A stretch of DNA of 25,666 nt from Gallionellaceae bacterium UBA5126. GTDB taxonomy: Bacteria > Pseudomonadota > Gammaproteobacteria > Burkholderiales > Gallionellaceae. The notes beneath the pieces are model-generated. The model ran no database searches, was not told where the DNA came from, and was given only the letters and a program-made list of their open reading frames with translations. The stretch spans positions 14,281 to 39,946 of the forward strand of contig DHYQ01000069.1 in the NCBI GenBank assembly GCA_002414205.1, given 5' to 3'. This document shows, piece after piece, positions 18,364-25,666 of this stretch. Positions within the stretch are counted from its first letter, which is position 1. Each line of letters opens with the position of its first letter. Both the position numbers and the translations under genes were made by a program.

Positions 18364-21300
18364 ATGTCCGCTTCCTGGAATTCTTCGCTGGTTCTGCTCT
18401 CAGTATTGGTTGCAATGCTGGGCTCGTTTTCAGCCCTGATCCACGCCCAACGCATGCGGGAAAGTCCGGGGAAAAACAGCTTTTTCTGGATGCTGGCGGG
18501 CGCCACCACACTGGGGCTATCAATCTGGTCGATGCACTTCATCGGGATGCTGGCCTGGCACCTCCCCATTCAGGTCAAGTACGACACCACCCTGACCTTG
18601 CTGTCCATCCTTCCCGCCATCGGAGCGGCATTGATCGGTTTTCGCGTGTTACGCCACACAACCATTTCCGCCAGCCAACTGTTATTCAGCAGCGTCTGGA
18701 TGGGCATTGCCATCAGCGCCATGCACTACCTTGGCATGGCCGCATTGCAAATGTCACCCCCCATTCAGTATGACAGTGGCATTTTTGCTTTATCGGTACT
18801 GATCGCCATCCTGGCTTCCTGGGGTGCCTTGCTACTCATGTATCACGGTCACCGCATCGAGCTACCGGCACAGCTTCGCTTCGCCCTCAGCGCCCTCATC
18901 ATGGGCATTGCCATTTCCGGCATGCACTACACCGCCATGCAAGGGCTACACCTCGCCCCGGAAAGTCTCTGTCGCGCGGAAGGCGCCAACATTGACAACG
19001 CGCTGTTAGCCACCCTGGTCACCGCCATCGTGTTGCTGTGGTCGGGCGGGGGGCTACTGGCCAGCCTGTTTGATCACATGGTGTCACGCCAAGCCATCAA
19101 GGCCTTGGCCAAGCTGCAAAAAGAACACCGCGATTTGCAGTTTCAAACGACCCAGCAAACCAACGTCATGCTGAACACCCTGCGCGACCGCGAGGAACGT
19201 TTGAGCATGCTGATGCGTCATGCGCCGGATGCCGTGTTCATTTTTGAAAATACCGGCAGCATCACCTTCGCCAACGAACAGGCCGGCTTGCTGCTGGGCT
19301 ATCGCCGAGAAGAGTTGCAGAACATGAATTTCTTTGACCTGGCCCCCAAGGAATGGCGTGCCGTTTACCGCGAGCAGGCACAGGAAATCATGCTGGATCA
19401 TGATCGTCACGTGTTGGAGATGCGCCTGTTAAATCAGCAAGGCCAACGTATCCCCATTGAATTAAGCGCCATTCTGCTGCCCAACGATCAGGTGTATGGT
19501 TCCTGCCGTGACATCCGCGAGCGCAAGGCCGTGCTGCGTGCCCTGAAAGATTCACAGGAAAACATGCAAAATCTGCTCAACTCCATGGCCGAAGGCATGT
19601 ACGGCGTCGACAATGGCGGAATTTGCACCTTCGTTAACCCCGCCTTCCTCAACATGCTGGGCTACGACCACAGCGACGAAGTGATCGGCAAGCCCATCCA
19701 CCGCCTGGTACATCACTCCTACCCCGATGGCAGCCCTTATCCCGGACGCGAATGTCGCATGTATCTGGCTTATCAGGCCCGGCAAAAAATTCATGTCGAT
19801 GACGAGGTGTTCTGGCGCAAGAATGGCCAGCCCGTGCCGGTGGAATACTGGTCACACCCCATCATCAAAAACAATCATGTCATCGGCTCCGTGGTGACTT
19901 TCCTCGATATTACCGAGCGCAAACGCGCCGAGGAAAGTTTGCGCGAAAGCGAGGAATATGCCCGCACGGCGCTGGAAGAATTGAATTATCAGAAATTCGC
20001 CCTCGATCAGCATTCCATCGTCGCCATTACCGACATCAACGGCACCATTACCTACGTCAACCAGAAATTCTGCGACATCAGTGGCTACAGCCAAACTGAG
20101 CTGCTGGGAGAAAATCATCGCATTCTCAGCTCTGGCTACCACTCCAAAGAATTTTTCCGTGACATGTACCAGACGATTGCCAGCGGCAGCGTCTGGCGCG
20201 GCGAAATTTGCAACCGCCACAAGAATGGCGAGCTGTACTGGCTGATTACCACCATTGTGCCCTATCTCAACGAACATGGTAAACCCACGCAATACATCTC
20301 CATGCGTACCGACATTACCCAGCGCAAAGCCGCCGAAAGTCGGGTACACCAATTGGCGTTTTACGATGCGCTGACCAACCTGCCTAACCGCCGCTTGCTG
20401 CTGGATCGCCTGCGCCAAGCCATCGTCGTGAGTGAACGCACCCAGCAATATGGCGCGGTGCTGTTCCTCGATCTGGATCGTTTCAAAACCCTGAACGATA
20501 GTCAGGGGCATGACATCGGCGACCTGCTACTGACGGAAGTCGCCACACGGCTACAACACAGCGTGCGCGAAGAGGACATCGTATCGCGCCTGGGTGGGGA
20601 CGAATTTGTGGTAGTGATGGAAAACCTCGGCGACCACGATCACCAGGCGGCCAGCCATGCGGAAAACATTGCCGAAAATATTCGCCGCGCCCTGAACCGT
20701 GCTTATCGGCTGAAAGACCTAGTGCACCACACCACGCCCAGTATCGGCATTACGCTGTTTCTGGGGCAGCAACACAGCATGGAAGACCTGTTAAAGCACG
20801 CCGACATTGCCATGTATCAATCCAAAATGGCCGGGCGCAACACCATCCGCTTCTACGAACCTGCCATGCAAACGGCGCTCAACCAGCGTATCACGCTGGA
20901 ACGCGAATTACGCCAAGCGTTGGCGCGCCAACAATTTGAACTGTATTACCAAGTGCAAATCGACGACCAATATCGTCCTTTTGGCGCTGAAGTCTTGATC
21001 CGTTGGTATCACCCGAAGCGCGGCATGATTTCCCCCGGCGAGTTCGTACCGATACTGGAAGAAACCGAGCTGATCATCCCGATTGGCTTGTGGATTTTGC
21101 GTTCCGCCTGCACCCAGATCAGTTACTGGCAAAATGATCCGCTCACCCGCCATCTGGAGTTGTCGGTCAACATCAGTGCAAAGCAGTTCCGCCAAGCCGA
21201 TTTCGTGCCGCAACTACAAGCGATCCTGCAAGAAACCGGCGTACACCCCGACAAGCTGAAACTGGAGCTGACCGAAAGTATGGTGCTGGATCACGTCGAT

Positions 21301-21723
21301 GAAGCCATCGCCAAAATGCACGCCCTGCGTGCCATTGGCGTGCGCTTCTCCATGGACGACTTCGGCACTGGCTATTCATCATTGCAATACCTCAAACTGC
21401 TACCGCTGAACCAGATCAAGATCGACCAATCCTTCGTGCGCGACATCAGCACCGATCCGAATGATGCCGCCATCGTGCAAGCCATCATCGCCATCGCCAA
21501 GGCCTTGCAACTGGACGTGATTGCGGAAGGGGTCGAAACGCTCCAGCAACAAGCCTTGTTGAAACAATATGGCTGCCATACCTTCCAAGGGCATCTGTAT
21601 GGCCATGCCATGCCGCTGTACGAATTTGAAGCCCGCCTGCACGCCATTACCGCCCGTACCGTCAATGCCACCCCGGATTGGCCGCTGGGCGCAACGATTC
21701 CCCCTCAGGAGATACGACCATGA
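18364..21723 (+). CDS. MHYT-PAS-PAS-PAS-GGDEF-EAL bifunctional c-di-GMP enzyme
   Basis: A 1119-residue inner-membrane signalling protein. The N-terminal MHYT sensor has seven or so helices with the three signature motifs MHFIGM (57), MHYLGM (120) and MHYTAM (187), proposed in this family to bind copper and sense a diatomic gas. Three PAS domains follow (about 280-385, 400-520, 545-660). The second has PDG at 454-456 and C464; the third is Aer-like. The GGDEF site is intact (744-748) and is preceded by the inhibitory RxxD site (735-738), so it should make c-di-GMP with product inhibition. The EAL domain has EVL at 876-878, a common active variant, with DDFGTGYSS (D998/D999) and VIAEGVE kept. 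The ATG at 18364 is chosen; a TTG at 18316 is less likely. Its stop overlaps the next start by 4 nt. Confidence 0.93.
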   Translation: MSASWNSSLVLLSVLVAMLGSFSALIHAQRMRESPGKNSFFWMLAGATTLGLSIWSMHFIGMLAWHLPIQVKYDTTLTLLSILPAIGAALIGFRVLRHTTISASQLLFSSVWMGIAISAMHYLGMAALQMSPPIQYDSGIFALSVLIAILASWGALLLMYHGHRIELPAQLRFALSALIMGIAISGMHYTAMQGLHLAPESLCRAEGANIDNALLATLVTAIVLLWSGGGLLASLFDHMVSRQAIKALAKLQKEHRDLQFQTTQQTNVMLNTLRDREERLSMLMRHAPDAVFIFENTGSITFANEQAGLLLGYRREELQNMNFFDLAPKEWRAVYREQAQEIMLDHDRHVLEMRLLNQQGQRIPIELSAILLPNDQVYGSCRDIRERKAVLRALKDSQENMQNLLNSMAEGMYGVDNGGICTFVNPAFLNMLGYDHSDEVIGKPIHRLVHHSYPDGSPYPGRECRMYLAYQARQKIHVDDEVFWRKNGQPVPVEYWSHPIIKNNHVIGSVVTFLDITERKRAEESLRESEEYARTALEELNYQKFALDQHSIVAITDINGTITYVNQKFCDISGYSQTELLGENHRILSSGYHSKEFFRDMYQTIASGSVWRGEICNRHKNGELYWLITTIVPYLNEHGKPTQYISMRTDITQRKAAESRVHQLAFYDALTNLPNRRLLLDRLRQAIVVSERTQQYGAVLFLDLDRFKTLNDSQGHDIGDLLLTEVATRLQHSVREEDIVSRLGGDEFVVVMENLGDHDHQAASHAENIAENIRRALNRAYRLKDLVHHTTPSIGITLFLGQQHSMEDLLKHADIAMYQSKMAGRNTIRFYEPAMQTALNQRITLERELRQALARQQFELYYQVQIDDQYRPFGAEVLIRWYHPKRGMISPGEFVPILEETELIIPIGLWILRSACTQISYWQNDPLTRHLELSVNISAKQFRQADFVPQLQAILQETGVHPDKLKLELTESMVLDHVDEAIAKMHALRAIGVRFSMDDFGTGYSSLQYLKLLPLNQIKIDQSFVRDISTDPNDAAIVQAIIAIAKALQLDVIAEGVETLQQQALLKQYGCHTFQGHLYGHAMPLYEFEARLHAITARTVNATPDWPLGATIPPQEIRP
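21707..21712 (+). promoter_or_regulatory. Ribosome-binding site of the RpfE-type gene, inside the EAL gene
   Basis: AGGAGA lies 7 nt before the ATG at 21720 and within the last codons of the c-di-GMP gene. With the ATGA overlap it indicates translational coupling and fixes the start. Confidence 0.8.
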
Positions 21724-22685
21724 GTACAGTGACCCTCATCCTGCCCAGCCTGTTCATTCCCACCCAATTGGCGGCCATGGGTGCCAGCGAACTGATGTCG
21801 AACAGCCTGAAAAAAATGCTGGCACGGGGGCGTAGTCGCGCCACCCCGGAAAATAGCCAGTTGGAAGCGCATTTGTGCAAAATATTTAGTGTCCCCGTGC
21901 AGGAAGATTTACCCATCGCTGCCATCACCGCCAAGGCAGATGGCCTACCCGACGGCTACTGGCTGCGCGCCGATCCGGTGAATTTGACACTCCGGCGCGA
22001 CCGCTTGGTGTTGCTGGAAGTCGGCGTTTCACAGGATGAAGCGCGCCACTGCTGTGAAGAACTCAACGCCCATTTCGCCGCACAGGGCCTGGAATTCGTG
22101 GCCCCGCATCCGCAACGCTGGTATGTTCGTCTGCCGGAATGTCCGCACATCCGCACCACCCCCATCCAGCAAATGCACGGCCAGAATGTCAAAAACCAGT
22201 TACCGCGTGGCCCGGAAGCGCCCCTGTGGCATCAGATTTTCAATGAAGTACAAATGCTGCTGCACAGCCTTCCCATCAACAAAGCCCGTGAAGACGAGGG
22301 AGAAGCCACCATCAACAGCGTCTGGTTCTGGGGCGCAGGGCACACGCCCGCCGCACTGTGCGTACCCGCCGAGCGCATTAGCAGCGATCTTGGCCTGGTC
22401 GCCGACTTCGCCGCCGCCGCCGGCGTGCCGTTTACCCCTTGGGAACCACATTGGGATGGCGCCGATTTGCTGGTATGGAATGCACCACATTACGCCTTGC
22501 AACAAGGTAACCTCGAACACTGGCGCGCGCTTTTGCGTGACTTTGAACAAAACTACGCCCACCCACTGTGGCAAGCCATCAGCAATGGCAGTATTGATCG
22601 CCTACACATCGACATTCTGGATCGTGACAATCCGCGCCATATTGAACTGACACGCGGCGACGCTTGGGCCTTCTGGCGACGTTAA
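21720..22685 (+). CDS. RpfE-type conserved protein (COG4255-like, often labelled phosphoglycerate mutase)
   Basis: A 321-residue soluble protein that I match by recall to the RpfE-type regulatory family of beta- and gammaproteobacteria. Recognisable features are WHQIFNEVQMLLH near residues 160-180 and the motif NSVWFWGAG at 199-207, both typical of that family. Databases sometimes call members cofactor-independent phosphoglycerate mutases, but I see no metal-binding or catalytic motif that supports it. In Xanthomonas the family name comes from the rpf cluster that controls virulence factors; the biochemical role is unknown. Here the start codon overlaps the stop of the MHYT-GGDEF-EAL gene (ATGA) with an AGGAGA site inside that gene, so the two should be made together. 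The C-terminal half ends in WAFWRR. Family confidence is moderate and function is unknown. Confidence 0.65.
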   Translation: MSTVTLILPSLFIPTQLAAMGASELMSNSLKKMLARGRSRATPENSQLEAHLCKIFSVPVQEDLPIAAITAKADGLPDGYWLRADPVNLTLRRDRLVLLEVGVSQDEARHCCEELNAHFAAQGLEFVAPHPQRWYVRLPECPHIRTTPIQQMHGQNVKNQLPRGPEAPLWHQIFNEVQMLLHSLPINKAREDEGEATINSVWFWGAGHTPAALCVPAERISSDLGLVADFAAAAGVPFTPWEPHWDGADLLVWNAPHYALQQGNLEHWRALLRDFEQNYAHPLWQAISNGSIDRLHIDILDRDNPRHIELTRGDAWAFWRR

Positions 22686-22833
22686 AAACCTGTTCAAAGT
22701 CTGTTGCGAGCGGTTGTCAGCGCAGCGAATGCAGCGCACAAACCGCAGTTTACTGGGTGTAAATGAGGATTTTTGGCCGCGCAGGGCCTCGATGACGGCC
22801 TCGCAGTCAGCCAACTGCACAGGTTTTACACCC
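22685..22833. repeat. Intergenic element with two nested inverted-repeat pairs
   Basis: The gap between the convergent RpfE-type and permease genes is 169 nt. AAAACCTGT (22685-22693) pairs with ACAGGTTTT (22819-22827), and GGGTGTAAA (22755-22763) pairs with TTTACACCC (22825-22833). A GGCCTCG direct repeat lies between them. There is no T-run, so it is not a classic terminator. It could be a non-autonomous or dispersed intergenic repeat, or a large RNA fold shared by both transcript ends. I cannot test copy number from this window. Confidence 0.5.
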
Positions 22834-22854
22834 GCTGATGACACAGGAGGGGCG

Positions 22855-24060
22855 TCACTCCGTCCGCAACGCTTCTACCGGATCCAGCCGCGCTGCCCGC
22901 CGCGCAGGCATCACCCCCGCCAATAGCCCGATGCTGATGGCGCTCAACTCCGCCAGCACGGCAAACAGCCAAGGCGTGTGCACCGGCAGTGCCGGAAACA
23001 ACGCATGCGCCGCCTGGGCAACCCCCACCCCCAGCAGCAAGCCACTCAAACCGCCCAGCGCAGACAACAACATCGCCTCGCCCAAAAACAATTGCAGCAC
23101 CTGCCCCTCGCGTGCCCCCAATGCCCGCAGCAAGCCGATTTCCGCCGTGCGTTCCGTGACGGCCATGGTCATAATGGTCAGAATCCCCACCCCGCCGACA
23201 AACAGCGAAATCCCGCCCAGCGCGCCCACCGCAAAGGTGATGATGCCCAGCACTGAGCCCAGCACCTCTAGCGCTTTTTCCTGTGGAATCAAGGTAAAAT
23301 CCTCACGCCCATGCCGCTCTTTCAGCAAGGTGCTAATCGCCGCTGTCACCGTCGCCAGCGACGCCCCGGCCTGATAATTCACCTGAATCTCCATCAAGCC
23401 GGGGCGGTTGAACAATTCCATGGCCCGCGCCGCCGGGATAAACACGGTGTCGTCCATATCAAAGCCCAGCATCTGCCCCTTGGGCTGCATGACCCCGATC
23501 ACCCGGTAACGCTGCCCGCCGATGCGCAAATATGCCCCCAGCGGATTACTGGCACCAAACAACTCATGCCGCACCTTGGCGCCCAGCACCACCAGGGCCC
23601 GCGCCTGCGTCGTATCGTCATCCGGTAAAAACTGCCCACTTTGCAGCGCCATGCTGAACACCTGGGTCATCTCATGCCCGGCCCCCACCACCGTGGTGCG
23701 GCGCGTGCGTTCATTGGCGCGCACCTCGGCATTGCCCTGCATGCTGGGATTGACATGCGCAATCACCCCCAGCCGCCGCAATGCCGCCGCATCCTCCAGC
23801 GACAGCGGACGGGTGGAGCCAAAAATCCCCACATTCGCCCCCTGCGTCTGGGTCTTGCCCGGTTGAATGGCAATCAAATGCGTGCCGAACTGGCTGAACT
23901 CCGCCAAGATGAACTGATGCAGCCCCTCGCCGATGGACGTGAGCAAAATCACCGCCATAATCCCGATGGCGATCCCCAACCCGGTCAAAAAACTGCGCAA
24001 TGGATACGCGACAAAACTCGACCCCGTCAAGCGCAACCAATCTGCCGTTTTCATGTGCAT
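22855..24060 (-). CDS. MacB/FtsX-type ABC transporter permease
   Basis: A 401-residue type VII ABC permease. One N-terminal helix (about 22-44, within LTGLGIAIGIMAVILLTSIG) is followed by a large periplasmic MacB-like domain (about 45-270) and three C-terminal helices in an FtsX-type domain, with the coupling-region motif TERTAEIGLLRALGAREGQV. It ends in ARRAARLDPVEALRTE, usual for the family. Such permeases need a partner ATPase and often a MacA-like adaptor to export peptides, lipoproteins or drugs. Neither gene is adjacent: the downstream neighbour is convergent, and the gene 17 nt upstream encodes a CZB protein. The start may be the ATG at 24060 or the one at 24054; no ribosome-binding site is clear, which suggests coupling to the CZB gene. 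Confidence 0.88.
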   Translation of the reverse strand: MHMKTADWLRLTGSSFVAYPLRSFLTGLGIAIGIMAVILLTSIGEGLHQFILAEFSQFGTHLIAIQPGKTQTQGANVGIFGSTRPLSLEDAAALRRLGVIAHVNPSMQGNAEVRANERTRRTTVVGAGHEMTQVFSMALQSGQFLPDDDTTQARALVVLGAKVRHELFGASNPLGAYLRIGGQRYRVIGVMQPKGQMLGFDMDDTVFIPAARAMELFNRPGLMEIQVNYQAGASLATVTAAISTLLKERHGREDFTLIPQEKALEVLGSVLGIITFAVGALGGISLFVGGVGILTIMTMAVTERTAEIGLLRALGAREGQVLQLFLGEAMLLSALGGLSGLLLGVGVAQAAHALFPALPVHTPWLFAVLAELSAISIGLLAGVMPARRAARLDPVEALRTE

Positions 24061-24077
24061 TAACCCAAAAATAACGC

Positions 24078-24500
24078 TTATTCGTCGCGCTGGCGATACA
24101 GTTCGTGCAATTTGTCGTGCAGGATATGTACCTTGTTCTGAAACGCTGCCGATGCGCGCGAATACGCCGAGCCCGGTTTGATCAATTCACGCGCCGCAAT
24201 ACATCTGCCAACCTGTTTGAGCGAAATGGCTTCGCTGGCCTGCGCATGAAAATCGCTGCAATACGCACAAAGCTGGTTGAACAAGGGCAAATCTTCTTCA
24301 GTTTTGAGCTCAGCACCATGCAACCAGCGCCCAAACAAGCAGGCGGGATGGCAAATTTCTGCCCGCAAGGGATAGCGATAATGATGGCCGTTGATATAAG
24401 CCTCGATGGCATCACGTTCGCGTAAATGAATCTCGATCACGTGATGCCCATTGAACGTGGATTGTGTGGCCATATACGGCGGCAAACCTGAATGCGTCAT
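24078..24500 (-). CDS. Divergent stand-alone CZB-like domain protein
   Basis: A 140-residue soluble protein. CLFGRWLHG at 54-62 and CSDFHAQASEAI at 81-92 match the CxLGxW and H...FHxxA blocks of CZB zinc-binding domains. Compared with the CZB protein at 8601-9026, C54 and H85 keep the canonical 31-residue spacing, but the position of the third ligand is C81 instead of His; H25 is the likely first ligand. Extra cysteines (C50, C78) lie near the site. A 2 His/2 Cys site would be more thiol-rich and might favour oxidant sensing. AGGAGG 4-5 nt before the ATG at 24500 fixes the start; the longer frame to 24632 has no domain sense and overlaps the promoter. The gene is followed after 17 nt by the ABC permease, so the two probably form an operon. 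Confidence 0.72.
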   Translation of the reverse strand: MTHSGLPPYMATQSTFNGHHVIEIHLRERDAIEAYINGHHYRYPLRAEICHPACLFGRWLHGAELKTEEDLPLFNQLCAYCSDFHAQASEAISLKQVGRCIAARELIKPGSAYSRASAAFQNKVHILHDKLHELYRQRDE

Positions 24501-24504
24501 ACCG

Positions 24505-24511
24505 TCCTCCT
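24505..24511 (-). promoter_or_regulatory. Ribosome-binding site fixing the CZB-like start
   Basis: On the minus strand CAGGAGGACGGTATG places a consensus AGGAGG just upstream of the ATG at 24500, which decides between this start and the longer frame to 24632. Confidence 0.85.
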
Positions 24512-24604
24512 GAAAAATAAGGTTTACAACAGGAAAAACATCTGATGATGCAAGTCGCCAACGCGAACAACGGCACTGCTCACCCTCGACAACTGCAAGG
24601 GCTG

Positions 24605-24632
24605 ATTGTATGAGTTGACCACCACAATGCAA
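24605..24632 (-). promoter_or_regulatory. Probable sigma-70 promoter of the CZB-permease operon
   Basis: On the minus strand TTGCAT (24632-24627) and TACAAT (24610-24605) are 16 nt apart. The predicted leader is about 98 nt. The -35 box touches the hairpin at 24632-24658, so that hairpin could be a regulator site. Confidence 0.5.
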
Positions 24633-24658
24633 GCGGAAAAATTAAAAAATTTTCCGCT
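24632..24658. repeat. AT-rich inverted repeat next to the CZB-operon promoter
   Basis: AGCGGAAAA (24632-24640) and TTTTCCGCT (24650-24658) pair perfectly with a 9-nt A/T loop. It is the first of three consecutive hairpins in this gap. Confidence 0.6.
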
Positions 24659-24673
24659 ATCTATATAATTAAA

Positions 24674-24697
24674 AAGGATTTATCTAGATAAATCCTT
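24674..24697. repeat. Perfect 24-bp palindrome
   Basis: The 24 bases are exactly self-complementary with no central gap. The half-site is AAGGATTTATCT and the centre is TCTAGA. It lies in an AT-rich stretch between the CZB-operon promoter and the glnB terminator. It could be a dimeric regulator site or a hairpin; flanking T-rich sequence on the minus strand also allows a weak terminator role. Confidence 0.75.
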
Positions 24698-24733
24698 AAA
24701 AATAAAAGTGTAATTTTCGCTCGTGGAAATGTG

Positions 24734-24771
24734 AAAAAACACAAGCGACGCAGAACATCGCTTGTGTTTTT
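24734..24771 (-). terminator. Rho-independent terminator of glnB (bidirectional in form)
   Basis: A perfect 14-bp stem joins 24735-24748 (core CACAAGCGA) and 24758-24771, with loop CGCAGAACA. The minus-strand product ends in a run of T 15 nt after the glnB stop. The plus-strand form also ends in five T. Confidence 0.9.
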
Positions 24772-24785
24772 ATGGACGGGGAAAC

Positions 24786-25244
<459 letters not shown>

Positions 25245-25272
25245 TCATGCCAATAAAGACGGGCTTTTCTGG

Positions 25273-25285
25273 TAGTATGCGCGCC
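25273..25285 (+). promoter_or_regulatory. Possible -10 element and discriminator of prfC
   Basis: TAGTAT (25273-25278) is followed by GCGCGCC. No good -35 box is visible at the usual distance. The leader would be about 50 nt. Confidence 0.38.
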
Positions 25286-25334
25286 TTTCCGCGCCAGGTG
25301 TTTGCGCACTAATTCACTGATTCAAGAGAGTAAA

Positions 25335-25666
25335 ATGACCGAAGTTCTGGAAGTTTCCAACACAAGCGGCGGCGTGCCGCAAGAAGTCAAGCGCCGCCGT
25401 ACCTTTGCCATTATTTCCCACCCGGATGCGGGTAAAACCACCTTGACCGAAAAGCTGCTGCTGTTCGGCGGGGCGATTCAGATGGCGGGGACGGTGAAGG
25501 CGCGCAAGAGTGGTCGCCACGCCACCTCGGACTGGCTGGACATCGAAAAGCAGCGCGGCATTTCCGTCGCCTCGTCGGTGATGCAGTTCACCTTTGACGA
25601 CTGTGTGATTAACCTGCTGGACACCCCCGGCCACCAGGATTTTTCCGAAGACACCTACCGCGTGCT
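25335..25666 (+). CDS. prfC: Peptide chain release factor 3, N-terminal part (3' end outside window)
   Basis: RF3 is a translational GTPase that recycles RF1 and RF2 from the ribosome after termination. About 110 residues are visible. The G1 loop is [20 protein letters not shown] (residues 24-43), with switch I around [15 protein letters not shown] and G3 in [17 protein letters not shown]. These match RF3 and not EF-G or LepA, notably the SHPDAGKTT and EKQRGIS segments. Full-length RF3 is about 530 residues, so about 80% lies beyond the window. The ATG at 25335 is preceded by AAGAGAG. A TAGTAT hexamer with GCGCGCC at 25273 may be its promoter. It is divergent from glnB. Confidence 0.96.
   Translation, partial: MTEVLEVSNTSGGVPQEVKRRRTFAIISHPDAGKTTLTEKLLLFGGAIQMAGTVKARKSGRHATSDWLDIEKQRGISVASSVMQFTFDDCVINLLDTPGHQDFSEDTYRV

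Noticed and set aside
24501..24632. Longer N-terminus for the CZB-like protein
   Set aside because: AGGAGG sits just before 24500, and the extension overlaps the likely promoter and has no domain sense.

Overview
The window looks like chromosomal DNA of a free-living, flagellate-type betaproteobacterium. This rests on moderate GC content, a D54-type GlnB, an RpfE-type protein, FadL, HtpX, ArnC-like lipid-sugar enzymes and many PAS, GGDEF/EAL and hybrid-kinase proteins. The class assignment is an inference from protein character, and I do not assign a genus. I see no insertion sequence, prophage or CRISPR array.

Layout, left to right. (1) 1-7241, plus strand: the 3' part of comEC, a spermidine-synthase-like methyltransferase and two tandem hybrid histidine kinases, with gaps of 9, 26 and 45 nt, so probably one operon. 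(2) 7236-8489, minus strand: an MgtC/DUF4010 membrane protein that meets the second kinase tail to tail with a 6-nt overlap. (3) 8601-9026, minus strand: a stand-alone CZB (zinc-binding) protein, divergent from lysC (9234-10466). (4) tRNA-Arg(CCG) with its own promoter and terminator, then an HPP-family membrane protein. (5) 11426-13891: a PAS-rich GGDEF/EAL protein with a degenerate GGDEF site, convergent with htpX, which carries a near-perfect heat-shock promoter. (6) Minus-strand fadL, then a two-gene arnC/formyltransferase operon. (7) 18364-22685: an MHYT-PAS-GGDEF-EAL protein translationally coupled to an RpfE-type gene. (8) 22855-24500, minus strand: an ABC permease without an adjacent ATPase, preceded by a second, divergent CZB protein. 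(9) A hairpin-rich AT-rich intergenic region, glnB on the minus strand, and the 5' end of prfC on the plus strand.

The main theme is signalling. Two multi-step phosphorelay kinases, two c-di-GMP enzymes and two single-domain CZB proteins lie within 25 kb. Their input modules include Aer-like PAS domains, PAS domains with a PDG...EC pattern, MHYT, and Cys/His zinc sites. Together they suggest that metal or redox state feeds into c-di-GMP and phosphorelay control. That link is an inference; no operon joins all of these genes. The points most worth a second look are the CZB pair (one with canonical ligand spacing, one with a His-to-Cys change), the CZB-permease operon, the c-di-GMP enzyme/RpfE coupling, the hairpin array with a perfect 24-bp palindrome at 24674-24697, and a recurrent -10/GC-rich discriminator pattern before many genes.
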